Below, piece after piece: positions 7,637 to 16,267 of a stretch of DNA of 20,611 bases; position 1 is the stretch's first letter, and each line of letters starts with the position of its first letter. Made by a program: the position numbers and the translations under genes. The DNA comes from QHXQ01 sp036389375 (lineage in GTDB: Bacteria > Acidobacteriota > Blastocatellia > Pyrinomonadales > Pyrinomonadaceae), in contig DASVQA010000114.1 in the NCBI GenBank assembly GCA_036389375.1, positions 1-20,611 on the forward strand. Direction: 5' to 3'. The notes under the pieces were generated by a model. That model had not been told where the DNA came from. It worked only from the letters and a program-made list of their open reading frames with translations, and did no database searches.

Positions 7637-7711
7637 CCAATGCGGCGCGGCCCAAGTGTTCGTCTGGCGCAGTGCTCCGCGCCCCGCGAAGCTAGGAACG
7701 CGCCGCATTGG
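7637..7711 (+). promoter_or_regulatory. Long 13-bp stem overlapping a Shine-Dalgarno site
   Basis: CCAATGCGGCGCG (7637-7649) pairs perfectly with CGCGCCGCATTGG (7699-7711). The 49-base interior holds another stem, GGCGC (7666-7670) with GCGCC (7679-7683). The 3' arm includes the first two bases of GGAGG (7710-7714), the ribosome site of the 17-codon ORF at 7719. Such a layout could control translation by hiding the ribosome site. No known riboswitch class was recognised. Confidence 0.45.
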
Positions 7712-7718
7712 AGGTTAA

Positions 7719-7772
7719 ATGAAACGAGGCACGATGCGCGCAGCCATGATGAATGAAAAGAGAGTTCTTTAG
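7719..7772 (+). CDS. Possible 17-codon leader peptide
   Basis: ATG 7719 follows a strong GGAGG (7710-7714) by four bases and encodes MKRGTMRAAMMNEKRVL, then TAG. It has no signal peptide and no run of one amino acid typical of an attenuation peptide, apart from four methionines. It ends 62 bases before the ATG of the giant gene, which lacks its own Shine-Dalgarno sequence, so translation of this short ORF could influence that gene through RNA folding or ribosome re-initiation. It could also be a chance ORF behind a strong ribosome site. Confidence 0.3.
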   Translation: MKRGTMRAAMMNEKRVL

Positions 7773-7812
7773 TTCATCACTCTTCCTGCGCGCATCGTTT
7801 CTCGTTCATCAT
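7721..7812 (+). promoter_or_regulatory. Competing inverted repeats across the leader ORF
   Basis: GATGCGCGCAG (7733-7743) pairs perfectly with CTGCGCGCATC (7786-7796), extended by GAAAC (7721-7725) with GTTTC (7797-7801) around a 7-base bulge. ATGATGAATGAAAAG (7746-7760) can instead pair with TTTCTCGTTCATCAT (7798-7812) using one U-G pair and one mismatch. The two duplexes share 7798-7801 and would compete. Ribosome position on the leader ORF could choose between them; this is inference. Confidence 0.35.
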
Positions 7813-7834
7813 CTCTGCCCGCCACCTTGCTCCT

Positions 7835-10800
7835 ATGGCTCGCGTCCTGCACAAACTGATCGGCTGCTGCGCCCTCGCGCTCGCACTCACGGCGGGCGTG
7901 GCGGCGCGGCTGCAAGACGGCAACGGCCGCACGCCGACGCCGGCCGACACGGTCATCTCGAATCAGGCCGAGGCCACCTACCTCGACGACAACGGCACGG
8001 GCTACGCCACCGTCTCGCCCACCGTCACTGTCACCATCCTCGCCGTCAACGCGCTCACCGTAACGCCGGACGAAACCGAGCCGTCCGCGACGGTCGCCCC
8101 GCGCGAACGCATCACACGCACTTTTCGCGTCTGCAACACCGGCAACACGCCCGACCTCTACACCATCACGCGCGCAGCCGCGACCACGCCCGCCGCCATC
8201 ACCAGCATCTTCTTCGACAACGACGCGAGCGGCACGGTCACAAACGGCGATACGCCCGTCACGCTCGATGCCACGATGAGCCAGCGCGTCGCGGCCGGCG
8301 CGTGTCTCGGCGTCCTCGTCGTCGTTGACGTAAACGACCATGCGCCCAACTCGCGCCTGACCATCACGCTCACCGCGCGCTCGAACGTGACGGCGGGCGC
8401 GCGCGGTCTTGCAGAGGACGACGGCACGATCATCAACGCGGTCGGCACGGGCGCGCGGCTCACCTCGCCCACCAATACCGATCTGCCGCCCATCAAACTC
8501 GTTGACGAGCAGCAGCACGTCACGGCCGCGCCGGGTCAGGCGCTCACCTACACCATCTCTTTCCGCAACAGCGGCGACGTGGCTGCGCGCAACGTCCTCG
8601 TCAGCGACGAACTGCCCGAAGCACTCGTCTATGTGCCCGGCAGCCTGCGCCTCGCGGGGCGCGCGCTCACCGATCAGGCCGATACGGACGAAGGCTTTGC
8701 GCGCCCACCGCGTCAACTCGAAGTGCGCCTGAGCGAGGTTGCGCCGGGCGCGGTTGTCATCGTCGCGTTTCAGGCGCGCGTCACGGGACAGATTCCGGCC
8801 GGCACGGGCGCGATCAATCACGCGCTCGTCGCAGCCGACAACGCCAGTCCCATTCAGACGACGGACGCCATCGCCATCGTCGATCCCTTCGGCACGGTCT
8901 ATGCGGGGCGCAGCGGCGGCGGACTCACGATCAGCGGCGCGCACGTCACGATTAACACGGACGAGCAGGCGACCGCGCCGCTTGCGACCGCGCCCGGCAT
9001 CGGTTTCACGCCCAACGCGCACAACGATAATCCGTTCACCACGCAGGCCGGCGGGCACTTCAACTTCGTGCTCACGCCCGAACAACTCGGTCTGCCCGCG
9101 ACGCCGGTGCGCTACTTCCTGCACGTCACCGCGCCGAACTATCGCTCGCGCCTGCTCGAACTCAGCGTTCGCCCCGCCAGCGTCGGGCTTTACGACGTTG
9201 AGGTGCGCGCCCGCGACGGTCAGCCCATCGCCGCCGCCGCCAGTTTCGAGTTGACGGAGCAGGCGGTCACGCTCACGAACCTCGCGGCGCTCGTCCTGAA
9301 CGTGCCGATGTTTGAGAACTCGGCGCTCGAAGTCTCGAAGACGGTTGACCAGCCGCGCGCAGAGATCGGCGACGTGGTCTCTTATCGCGTCGAAGTACAC
9401 AACCCGACGGCCGGCACAATCAACGACGTGCGCGTGCGCGATACGCTGCCCGCTTCGTTCCACTACGCGCAGGGCACGGCCCGCGTCGAGATGAACAGCG
9501 CGCCGGCGCGCTCAATCGAACCTGAGATCAACGGCAGCACGCTCACGTTCAATCTGGGGTCGCTCGCGGCCGGCGCGCGCGCCACGCTCAGCTATCGCAC
9601 ACGCATCGGCGTCAACGCGCGGGCGGGCGAGAACTGGAACTCGGCCGTCGTCGAAGGCGCGCTGACGCTGGGCGAGCGTGTGACGAGCGCGCCCGCGCGC
9701 GCCTCCGTCATCGTCGGCAAAGGCATCTTCTCGACGCGCCAGATCGTCTTGGGGCGCGTGTTCGCGGACAAGAACAGCAACGGTCTGTTTGATGAAGGCG
9801 AGCCGGGCGTCGCCGGTGTGCGGCTCTACCTGCCTAACGGGCAATCAGTCATCACGGACGCGAACGGAATGTATAACCTGCCCGCCGTTGACGACGGCTC
9901 GGTCGTGATTGCGCTCGATCCCGTCACGCTGCCCGCAGGCTTCAAACTCAACGACGCCGACACGCGCGACGGGCGCAGTTGGACGCGCCTGCTGCACACC
10001 CCGCTCGGCGGCGGCGGACTCCTGCGCCAGAACTTCGCGCTGCGCCCGCCCGTCAAGCAGTCAGGCGACGCAAAGATTGACGCAGCGACAGACAACGGGG
10101 CCGCGCCAGCGCAGACCAGCGGCAACCTTGCACAGCCGCTCACGAATCAGACGCCGCCGCCCGCCGCCGCGCACACCGAGAGGACAAGCTACAACGCGGA
10201 CGACAACGCCGCGCACACGGCGCACGAGGCGAACGCTAAGCCGAGCGATCCGGTCGCGCCGAAGGCGACTGCACCGGCGAACGACGCACCGCTTGCGCCG
10301 GGCACTTACGAGATGACGGCGAAAGAGCCGGTCGCGCCGGTTGCGCCGGGCACGGTGCTGCTCGTCGCGCCCGCGACTGAAGAAGTGATCAAGACGCCCG
10401 CGCTGACCGTCGAAGCGCGCGTCGCAGAAGGTTGGACGGTCGCGGTCGAGATTGAGCACGCACGCGCAAGCGACATGAACGTCGGCGAGCGGCGCGTCGA
10501 TCATCAGAGCAAGACGACGACCTACAGCTTCGTCGGCCTCAACCTGCGGCCGGGCCCGAATCGCCTGCGCGTCACGCCGATCAGCCCCGAAGGCGTTGCG
10601 GGTCAATCCGTCGAACAGATCGTCTACGGACGCGGCCCCGCCGTCCGGCTTGAGATCGTTACGGACAAGAAAGAGTTGCAGGCCAACGGGCGCGACGAGA
10701 CGACGGTGCGCGTGCGCGCCTTCGACGCGTGGCATCATCCGGCGGCGGACGCGCCCATCTCGATTGATGTCTCGGCCGGGCAACTCGTGTCGCTGCAAGC

Positions 10801-13639
10801 GCCACGCGCGGCGCTCAACACCGATCAAGCCGACGAGCGCAAACTGAACGTCGCGTCGAACAACGTGCCGAACTTGAACGAGCAGCAGACGGGGCGCGCG
10901 CGCCAGCAGTTCGTCTCGCTCGCGGGCGGCGAAGCCGTCGTCAAACTCGTCGCGGACAACACGGCGGGCGCGGCCGATCTGCATGCGAGCGCGGGCACGG
11001 TGGAAGCTGAGGGCGAGATACAGTTCACGCCGGAGCTAAGACCCACGCTGCTCGTCGGGCTGGCGGAAGTGACGGTCGGGCGCGCTGCGCCGGAGAACGA
11101 CCTGCGCGGCACGGACGAGACGGTGCGCAGCCACGTCGAGTTCTTCTATCGCGGCCGCGTGTTCGGGCAGAACCTGTTGACGCTGGCCTACGATAGCCAG
11201 CGCCCGATCAATCGCACGGCCGGGCGGGATCGCCTCTTCAATCTCGATCCGCTTGAGCGCGCTTATCAACTCTTTGGCGACACATCCACGCGCTTCGAGG
11301 ACGCGCAATCGAACTCGAAAGTCTATGCCCGCCTTGATCGCGCGCGCTCCTACGCCATGTTCGGCGATTTCGACACGGAGCAGAGCGAACTGGGTCTCGT
11401 CGGTTACGGGCGCAGGCTCACGGGCGTCAAGGTACACGTCGAGAACGAGCGCGGCGACTTCTTGGCTGTGACGGGCGCGCGCCCCGATACGGCGTTTACG
11501 CGCGACGTGTTCGCCGCCGGCCGGCTCGGTCTCATTCAACTCTCGCACGGCGACATACTGCCCGGCTCGGAAACCATCACGCTCGAAGTGCGCGACCGGC
11601 GCAACCCGGAAATCATTCTCTCGCGCGAGACGCTCATTCGCTCGGTTGACTACAATCTCGATCCGACGGCCGGCGTCCTCTTCATGCTGCGCCCGGTCTC
11701 CGCCTTCGACTACGCGCTCAACCTCGTGCAACTCGTCGCCACTTACGAGCACCGTGCAACCGGGCTATCTTCGGCCGTTTACACGGCGCGCGCCGTGCGT
11801 CACATCGAGCGCACGGGCACGCGGCTCGGCGTCTCGTTCGTGGATGAGGAACAGGCGCAGTTGGGTCGCTTCGTGCTGGGCGGCATTGACGGCGAGCAGA
11901 AGTTGCCGCGCGGCGGGCGCTTGCAGTTTGCGTGGGCGATGAGTCAGGGCCACGTCGCGGCGACCGGCAACCTGTTCGCGGCAAACGACGAGGCGCATGA
12001 CGGCAATGCTTATCGCGCCGAGTTGACGCAGCCGCTGCCCTACAAGAACGCCATCCTGCGCGCCAGTTATGCGCGCGCCGACGAGGGCTTCCTGAATCCC
12101 TTCGGCGCAACCGTCACACCCGGCACGCAGCGCGCGACCCTGACGACTGACTTCAAACTGCGCCCGCGCTCCACTCTGCGTCTCGGTCTGATGGACGAAC
12201 GCAACCGCACGGCGAACGTCAACAACGAGCGCGCGACCGCGTCGCTCCTGTGGACGGAGACGTTCACGGATCGCTTGCACGCCAGCATCGGTTACGACTT
12301 CCGCCACTTCAGCGACGCGCTCAACAACAAAGAGACCACGTCGAACCTCTTGAGTCTCGGCGTCGAGTGGCAGGTGACGGACAAGTTGCAGGTTGCCGCC
12401 AAGCGCGAACAGAATCTTGGCGAAGCTGACCCGACCTATCCAGATCAGACGACGCTCGCCGCCACCTATCAGTGGAACAGTTGGGCGCGGCTGTTCTTCA
12501 CGCAGCGGCTCGCCTCCGCCGCCATCGTGCCGATTAGCGACGCGGGCGCAACCGGCTTCGCCGGCACAGGCTCGCGCCGCGAGACGGCCTTCGGCATCGA
12601 GACGAAGCTTGGCCGCAACACGGCCTTGACGGGTCGTTATCAACTTGAGAACGGCGCGAATGGCACGGACAGCTTCGCCGTCATCGGCTTGCAGAATCGG
12701 CTGCCCGTCAATAAACGGCTCGCCTTCGATCTCTCCTTCGAGCGCGGCTTCCACATGGCGGGCACGGGCGAAAGCTTTACGGGCGGCGGGGTCGGACTTT
12801 CCTTCCTGCCGAACAAAGACCTGCGCACGGCGGCGCGTTACGAGTTGCGCCAGCAGGCGGACGGACTCGCGCACCAGTTTGTCGTCGGCGCGGCGGGGCG
12901 CATCAACGAAGGCTTGACGACGCTCGCGCGCTTCCAGTGGACGCACGCCGACTATCAGGGGCGCACGACCGAGTCGCTCACGGGCACGGCGGCGCTCGCC
13001 CTGCGCCCCGTCAAGACCGACAACAAAGGACTCCTCTTCAGCTACACGCATCGCGCTTTCACGCAGAGCGGAGCCAATCTGCACGACGCAACGAACGAGC
13101 GCAGCGACCTCGTCTCGATGGACGGTTTCTGGCAACCGCAGAAACGCACGGAGTTGTTCGGCCGCTTCGCCCTGAAGTTCGGCGGCAACGGGCGTGAAGG
13201 TTTGATTTCGACTTCGGCGCTCACCTACATGGCGCAAATGCGCGCCGCCCGCCGCATCCGCCGCTCGCTCGATGCGGCCGTCGAATATCGTTTCATCGCG
13301 CAGCCGACGACCGGCACGCGCCGCACCAGCACCGGCGTCGAACTCGGCTACTGGATGTTTGCCGACATACGCTTCGCCGTCGGCTACAACTTCACCACCG
13401 CGAGCGAACCCGACGGCATCCTGCTGGCGAAACCGCGCGGCTTCTACTTCTCCATCTCCACGAAGCTCTCGAACCTCTTCGATCTCTTCGGCACGACGAG
13501 CGAAGGACTCGTGCCGGCGGGCGAACAGCCCGATGCGCCGCCCGCCAGTGCGCCCCGGTCACCCGGCGCGCCCGCCGCCCCCGAAAATCTACCGGCACAG
13601 GCGAGTAACCAGCCCGACGCAGGAGGGCGCAAGCCATGA
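7835..13639 (+). CDS. Giant DUF11/SdrD-like surface protein with C-terminal barrel region, 1934 aa
   Basis: The signal peptide is at about 1-24 (CCALALALTAGVAA). Residues 37-50 repeat the ADTVISNQAEATY module. DUF11-type Ig modules lie at about 215-330 (TYTISFRNSGDVAARNVLVSD) and 495-620 (VVSYRVEVHNPTAGTINDV). An SdrD-B/carboxypeptidase-regulatory-like domain is at 638-710 (GRVFADKNSNGLFDEGEPGV), followed by a Pro/Ala/Asn-rich linker (740-840). An invasin-like Ig domain follows at about 935-1060 (ELQANGRDETTVRVRAFDAW). From about 1100 the sequence becomes alternating amphipathic strands with aromatic ends: FGDTSTRFEDAQSNSKVYARL, then SYAMFGDF, and many strands up to GFYFSISTKLSNLFDLFG (about 1886). 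This suggests a large outer-membrane barrel, followed by a Pro/Ala tail. ATG 7835 has no Shine-Dalgarno sequence, and an in-frame stop at 7754 limits upstream starts. The end overlaps the next start (ATGA). Likely role: surface-exposed anchor or adhesin; the ligand is unknown. Confidence 0.85.
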   Translation: MARVLHKLIGCCALALALTAGVAARLQDGNGRTPTPADTVISNQAEATYLDDNGTGYATVSPTVTVTILAVNALTVTPDETEPSATVAPRERITRTFRVCNTGNTPDLYTITRAAATTPAAITSIFFDNDASGTVTNGDTPVTLDATMSQRVAAGACLGVLVVVDVNDHAPNSRLTITLTARSNVTAGARGLAEDDGTIINAVGTGARLTSPTNTDLPPIKLVDEQQHVTAAPGQALTYTISFRNSGDVAARNVLVSDELPEALVYVPGSLRLAGRALTDQADTDEGFARPPRQLEVRLSEVAPGAVVIVAFQARVTGQIPAGTGAINHALVAADNASPIQTTDAIAIVDPFGTVYAGRSGGGLTISGAHVTINTDEQATAPLATAPGIGFTPNAHNDNPFTTQAGGHFNFVLTPEQLGLPATPVRYFLHVTAPNYRSRLLELSVRPASVGLYDVEVRARDGQPIAAAASFELTEQAVTLTNLAALVLNVPMFENSALEVSKTVDQPRAEIGDVVSYRVEVHNPTAGTINDVRVRDTLPASFHYAQGTARVEMNSAPARSIEPEINGSTLTFNLGSLAAGARATLSYRTRIGVNARAGENWNSAVVEGALTLGERVTSAPARASVIVGKGIFSTRQIVLGRVFADKNSNGLFDEGEPGVAGVRLYLPNGQSVITDANGMYNLPAVDDGSVVIALDPVTLPAGFKLNDADTRDGRSWTRLLHTPLGGGGLLRQNFALRPPVKQSGDAKIDAATDNGAAPAQTSGNLAQPLTNQTPPPAAAHTERTSYNADDNAAHTAHEANAKPSDPVAPKATAPANDAPLAPGTYEMTAKEPVAPVAPGTVLLVAPATEEVIKTPALTVEARVAEGWTVAVEIEHARASDMNVGERRVDHQSKTTTYSFVGLNLRPGPNRLRVTPISPEGVAGQSVEQIVYGRGPAVRLEIVTDKKELQANGRDETTVRVRAFDAWHHPAADAPISIDVSAGQLVSLQAPRAALNTDQADERKLNVASNNVPNLNEQQTGRARQQFVSLAGGEAVVKLVADNTAGAADLHASAGTVEAEGEIQFTPELRPTLLVGLAEVTVGRAAPENDLRGTDETVRSHVEFFYRGRVFGQNLLTLAYDSQRPINRTAGRDRLFNLDPLERAYQLFGDTSTRFEDAQSNSKVYARLDRARSYAMFGDFDTEQSELGLVGYGRRLTGVKVHVENERGDFLAVTGARPDTAFTRDVFAAGRLGLIQLSHGDILPGSETITLEVRDRRNPEIILSRETLIRSVDYNLDPTAGVLFMLRPVSAFDYALNLVQLVATYEHRATGLSSAVYTARAVRHIERTGTRLGVSFVDEEQAQLGRFVLGGIDGEQKLPRGGRLQFAWAMSQGHVAATGNLFAANDEAHDGNAYRAELTQPLPYKNAILRASYARADEGFLNPFGATVTPGTQRATLTTDFKLRPRSTLRLGLMDERNRTANVNNERATASLLWTETFTDRLHASIGYDFRHFSDALNNKETTSNLLSLGVEWQVTDKLQVAAKREQNLGEADPTYPDQTTLAATYQWNSWARLFFTQRLASAAIVPISDAGATGFAGTGSRRETAFGIETKLGRNTALTGRYQLENGANGTDSFAVIGLQNRLPVNKRLAFDLSFERGFHMAGTGESFTGGGVGLSFLPNKDLRTAARYELRQQADGLAHQFVVGAAGRINEGLTTLARFQWTHADYQGRTTESLTGTAALALRPVKTDNKGLLFSYTHRAFTQSGANLHDATNERSDLVSMDGFWQPQKRTELFGRFALKFGGNGREGLISTSALTYMAQMRAARRIRRSLDAAVEYRFIAQPTTGTRRTSTGVELGYWMFADIRFAVGYNFTTASEPDGILLAKPRGFYFSISTKLSNLFDLFGTTSEGLVPAGEQPDAPPASAPRSPGAPAAPENLPAQASNQPDAGGRKP

Positions 13640-16113
13640 CCGGCACGGCGCGCACTAACAGCACGCAGACGCGCGGGCGACAGGCGTGGCCCGCGCGCGG
13701 GTTGTGGCTGGCCGCCGCGCTCGTCTGCGCGTTTGTCTTCACGTTCGCGCCGCCGAGCGCGCGCGCGCAAGTTGCCTGCGCCACGCCCGGCACTGACGGC
13801 CCCAACGCTTCGCTGAGCGGCGTCGTCAACACGTACTATCCCGGCGTCGGCACGGCGACCATAAGCACGACCACGATCACCGTCGGCCCGCCCACCGGCG
13901 CGGCGGACACGATCACGGCGGGCGACCTGCTCCTCGTCATACAGATGCAGGACGCGACGATTAACACGTCGAACAGCAGTCGCTACGGCGACGGCGCGTC
14001 GGGCGGTTCGGGCAGCGGCGCGTTGGCGACCAGTTTCAACGCCGGGCAGTACGAGTACGTCGTCGCCACCAACTTCAACGGCTCGAACACCGTCACCATT
14101 CGCGGCACGGGCACAGGCAACGGGCTGCGCAACACCTACACGAGCGCCCCGGCCAATGGCAGCACCCTCGGCCAGCGCACGTTTCAGGTCATCATCGTCC
14201 CGCAGTATTCGAGCGCGACCATATCGGGCACGCTCACCGCGCAGGCTTGGAATGGTTCGACCGGCGGCGTCGTCGCTGTTGACGTGGCGGGCACGCTCGC
14301 CATCAACGGCTCGGTCAACGTGGACGGCAAAGGTTTTCGCGGCGGCGGCGGGCGCGCAACTGCCGGCCCGAATCCGGCCTCCAACATCCCGACGACCAGC
14401 GATTACCTGCTGCCCTCAAGCTACAATCTCAACGGGCAGAAAGGCGAAGGCGTCGCCGGCACACCGCACTACGTCTTCGATGGCACGAGCGTCATAGACA
14501 CAGGCAGCGAAGGTTATCCCGGCGGCACGACCTTCCCGACCGGCGCGGATACGGGGCGCGGCGCACCCGGCAACGCGGGCGGCGGCGGCTCGGACGGCTC
14601 GGTCACGAACAACGAAGAGAACTCAGGCGGCGGCGGCGGCGGCAACGCCGGCCCCGGCGGCGTCGGCGGTCTGACGTGGAGTTCGCGGCTCATCATCGGC
14701 GGCTTTGGCGGCGTGATGTCGGTTGCGCCTTCGGCCACGCGCGTCGTCATGGGCGGCGGTGGCGGCGCAGGCTCGCGCAACAACTCTGCGACGGTCGCTT
14801 CGAGCGGCGGCATGGGTGGCGGCATCGTCATGATCCGCACAGGCTCGCTGACCGGCGCAGGCACGATCAGCGCCAACGGCGCGGACGCCTACAACTTGAC
14901 GGCCAACGATGGCGCGGGCGGCGGCGGCGCGGGCGGCAGCATCCTCGTCAGCCTCCCGGCCGCGGCCAACTACTCCGGCTCGCTCGTCCTCAGCGCACGC
15001 GGCGGGCGCGGCGGCGACGCCTGGAACACGCAACCCGTCGGCACTATCTGCGGCTCTGCGCCCTGCCCCGGAGACGCACGGCACGGGCCCGGCGGCGGCG
15101 GCGGCGGCGGCTTTGTCGCCACAACGTGGGGCAGCGCCGCCTCCGTCACGGGCGGCGCAAACGGCATCACCACGACGGGCGGCTCACCTAACAACGTCTA
15201 TGGCGCGACGCCCGGCACGGCTGGCACGACCGCCTCGCTCGCCGCCACGACCGTGCCCGGCTCAAGTTCCGGCGCGCAGTGTCTCCCCAGTCTGACCGTG
15301 ACGAAGACGACCTCGACCGCGAGCGTGCGCAACACGCCGACGGGCGTGACGGCGACCTACACCATCACCGTCGCCAACGCCGTCAACCTCGGCACGGCGC
15401 AGGACATCTCGCTCTCGGACACGCTGCCCTCGCTCTTTACCTACGCTTCGACCGGCACAGTCAGCCTTGCCGGCTCGGCCGTCCGCACATCAATCAGCAA
15501 TCCAACCGTCGGCGCGACCGTGCCCGCGTGGGGCCTCTTTGACATTCCGGGCGGTGGCAGCGTCGCCCTCACCTTCACGGTCAACATCGCCGCCACCGCC
15601 GTCGGCACGTATCAGAACCCGGCGACCGTGACCTACGACGATCCGCGCCGCACGCTTGCGACCGACACGAGCGTCGCCACCTATAGCGCGGCGTCGAGCA
15701 CGGGCGAAGACGTGACCGTGGCGGGCGCGCCCAAGATCGATCTGGTCAAGAGTGTTGCGCCCAACACCGGCCCCTACACGCCGGGGATGGATTTGACCTA
15801 CACCATCACCTACACCAACAGCGGCGGCGCGGCGGCCGCAGCCTTCGTCATCCTCGACGACATTCCCGCGCAGACCGATTTCAAGATCGGCACGGAAAGC
15901 CACACGACGCCGCTGCCCGCGAGTCTGACCGGCGTGACCGTCAACTACTTCGACACTTCGACGAGCACCTGGATTACTAACCCGACGAGCGGCGGCGGCG
16001 GTGCGCCCGCCGGCTACAACCGCAACATCACGAAGATTCGCTGGACGTTCAACGGCACGCTCAACGCCGCCAGCACCACCGCCAGCGTCTCCTTCACCGT
16101 GCGGATCAAGTAG
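13636..16113 (+). CDS. Exported glycine-rich DUF11 protein, 825 aa
   Basis: A basic head and hydrophobic stretch (about 17-44) end at ARAQ, a signal peptide with a long N-region. Residues 45-230 are Thr/Ser/Gly-rich beta sequence (TISTTTITVGPP, then AGDLLLVIQMQDA). About 230-540 is very glycine-rich, with repeated GGGGG clusters and short beta segments such as GGIVMIRTGSL and GTISANGADAYN. Two DUF11 modules follow, at about 552-690 (TATYTITVANAVNLGTAQDISLSDTLP, read as two strands) and 697-825 (LTYTITYTNSGGAAAAAFVILDD), ending in FTVRIK. AGGAGG (13621-13626) lies 9 bases before the ATG, inside the end of the giant gene, so the two are translationally coupled. It probably assembles with that protein at the cell surface. 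The glycine-rich middle resembles outer-membrane or wall proteins only in composition. Confidence 0.85.
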   Translation: MTGTARTNSTQTRGRQAWPARGLWLAAALVCAFVFTFAPPSARAQVACATPGTDGPNASLSGVVNTYYPGVGTATISTTTITVGPPTGAADTITAGDLLLVIQMQDATINTSNSSRYGDGASGGSGSGALATSFNAGQYEYVVATNFNGSNTVTIRGTGTGNGLRNTYTSAPANGSTLGQRTFQVIIVPQYSSATISGTLTAQAWNGSTGGVVAVDVAGTLAINGSVNVDGKGFRGGGGRATAGPNPASNIPTTSDYLLPSSYNLNGQKGEGVAGTPHYVFDGTSVIDTGSEGYPGGTTFPTGADTGRGAPGNAGGGGSDGSVTNNEENSGGGGGGNAGPGGVGGLTWSSRLIIGGFGGVMSVAPSATRVVMGGGGGAGSRNNSATVASSGGMGGGIVMIRTGSLTGAGTISANGADAYNLTANDGAGGGGAGGSILVSLPAAANYSGSLVLSARGGRGGDAWNTQPVGTICGSAPCPGDARHGPGGGGGGGFVATTWGSAASVTGGANGITTTGGSPNNVYGATPGTAGTTASLAATTVPGSSSGAQCLPSLTVTKTTSTASVRNTPTGVTATYTITVANAVNLGTAQDISLSDTLPSLFTYASTGTVSLAGSAVRTSISNPTVGATVPAWGLFDIPGGGSVALTFTVNIAATAVGTYQNPATVTYDDPRRTLATDTSVATYSAASSTGEDVTVAGAPKIDLVKSVAPNTGPYTPGMDLTYTITYTNSGGAAAAAFVILDDIPAQTDFKIGTESHTTPLPASLTGVTVNYFDTSTSTWITNPTSGGGGAPAGYNRNITKIRWTFNGTLNAASTTASVSFTVRIK
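14626..14643 (+). repeat. GGC triplet run (6 units)
   Basis: Six perfect GGC units encode polyglycine in the glycine-rich region of the 825-aa protein. Slippage here would change the number of glycines without breaking the frame. Confidence 0.8.
15091..15111 (+). repeat. GGC triplet run (7 units)
   Basis: Seven perfect GGC units encode polyglycine just before FVATTWGSAA in the same protein. It is the longest triplet run in the window. Confidence 0.8.
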
Positions 16114-16186
16114 CCACCCGGCGGCCCCGGCGCGCCGCGCCTGATTATTAAATCCCCGGGGCGGCACACGTTACCACCGACACAAA

Positions 16187-16222
16187 AAAAGGGCCCGAGC
16201 GCCTGCGCGCCCGGGCCCTTTT
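16187..16222. terminator. Bidirectional intrinsic terminator
   Basis: AAAAGGGCCCG (16187-16197) pairs perfectly with CGGGCCCTTTT (16212-16222). The inner GCGC segments extend the stem, and the A-run continues upstream (16184-16190), so it can work in both directions. It lies 73 bases after the last DUF11 gene and closes the operon. Confidence 0.9.
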
Positions 16223-16226
16223 CGCA

Positions 16227-16256
16227 TTCAAGCCGCCAACCTTACTGTGCTAGATT
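16227..16256 (+). promoter_or_regulatory. Tentative extended -10 promoter of the AI-2E-family gene
   Basis: TGCTAGATT (16248-16256) is an extended -10 box (TGN-TAGATT). A poor -35, TTCAAG (16227-16232), lies 18 bases before it. Transcription would start about 16262, only a few bases before ATG 16268, which has no Shine-Dalgarno sequence, so the message may be leaderless. Confidence 0.35.
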
Positions 16257-16267
16257 AGTCAGCACTG

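Noticed and set aside
7727..7742. AGGCACGATGCGCGCA resembling a -24/-12 box before the giant gene
   Set aside because: The -12 TTGC is GCGC, it lies within the leader ORF and an inverted repeat, and GC-rich chance matches of this quality are expected.
7769..9463. Long minus-strand open frame (564 codons) opposite the giant gene
   Set aside because: It lies wholly opposite a well-supported coding region, its product is Arg/Asp/Val-rich without motifs, and such shadow frames are expected in GC-rich genes. Other long antisense frames (2755-3687, 11765-13237, 5276-6148) were dropped for the same reason.
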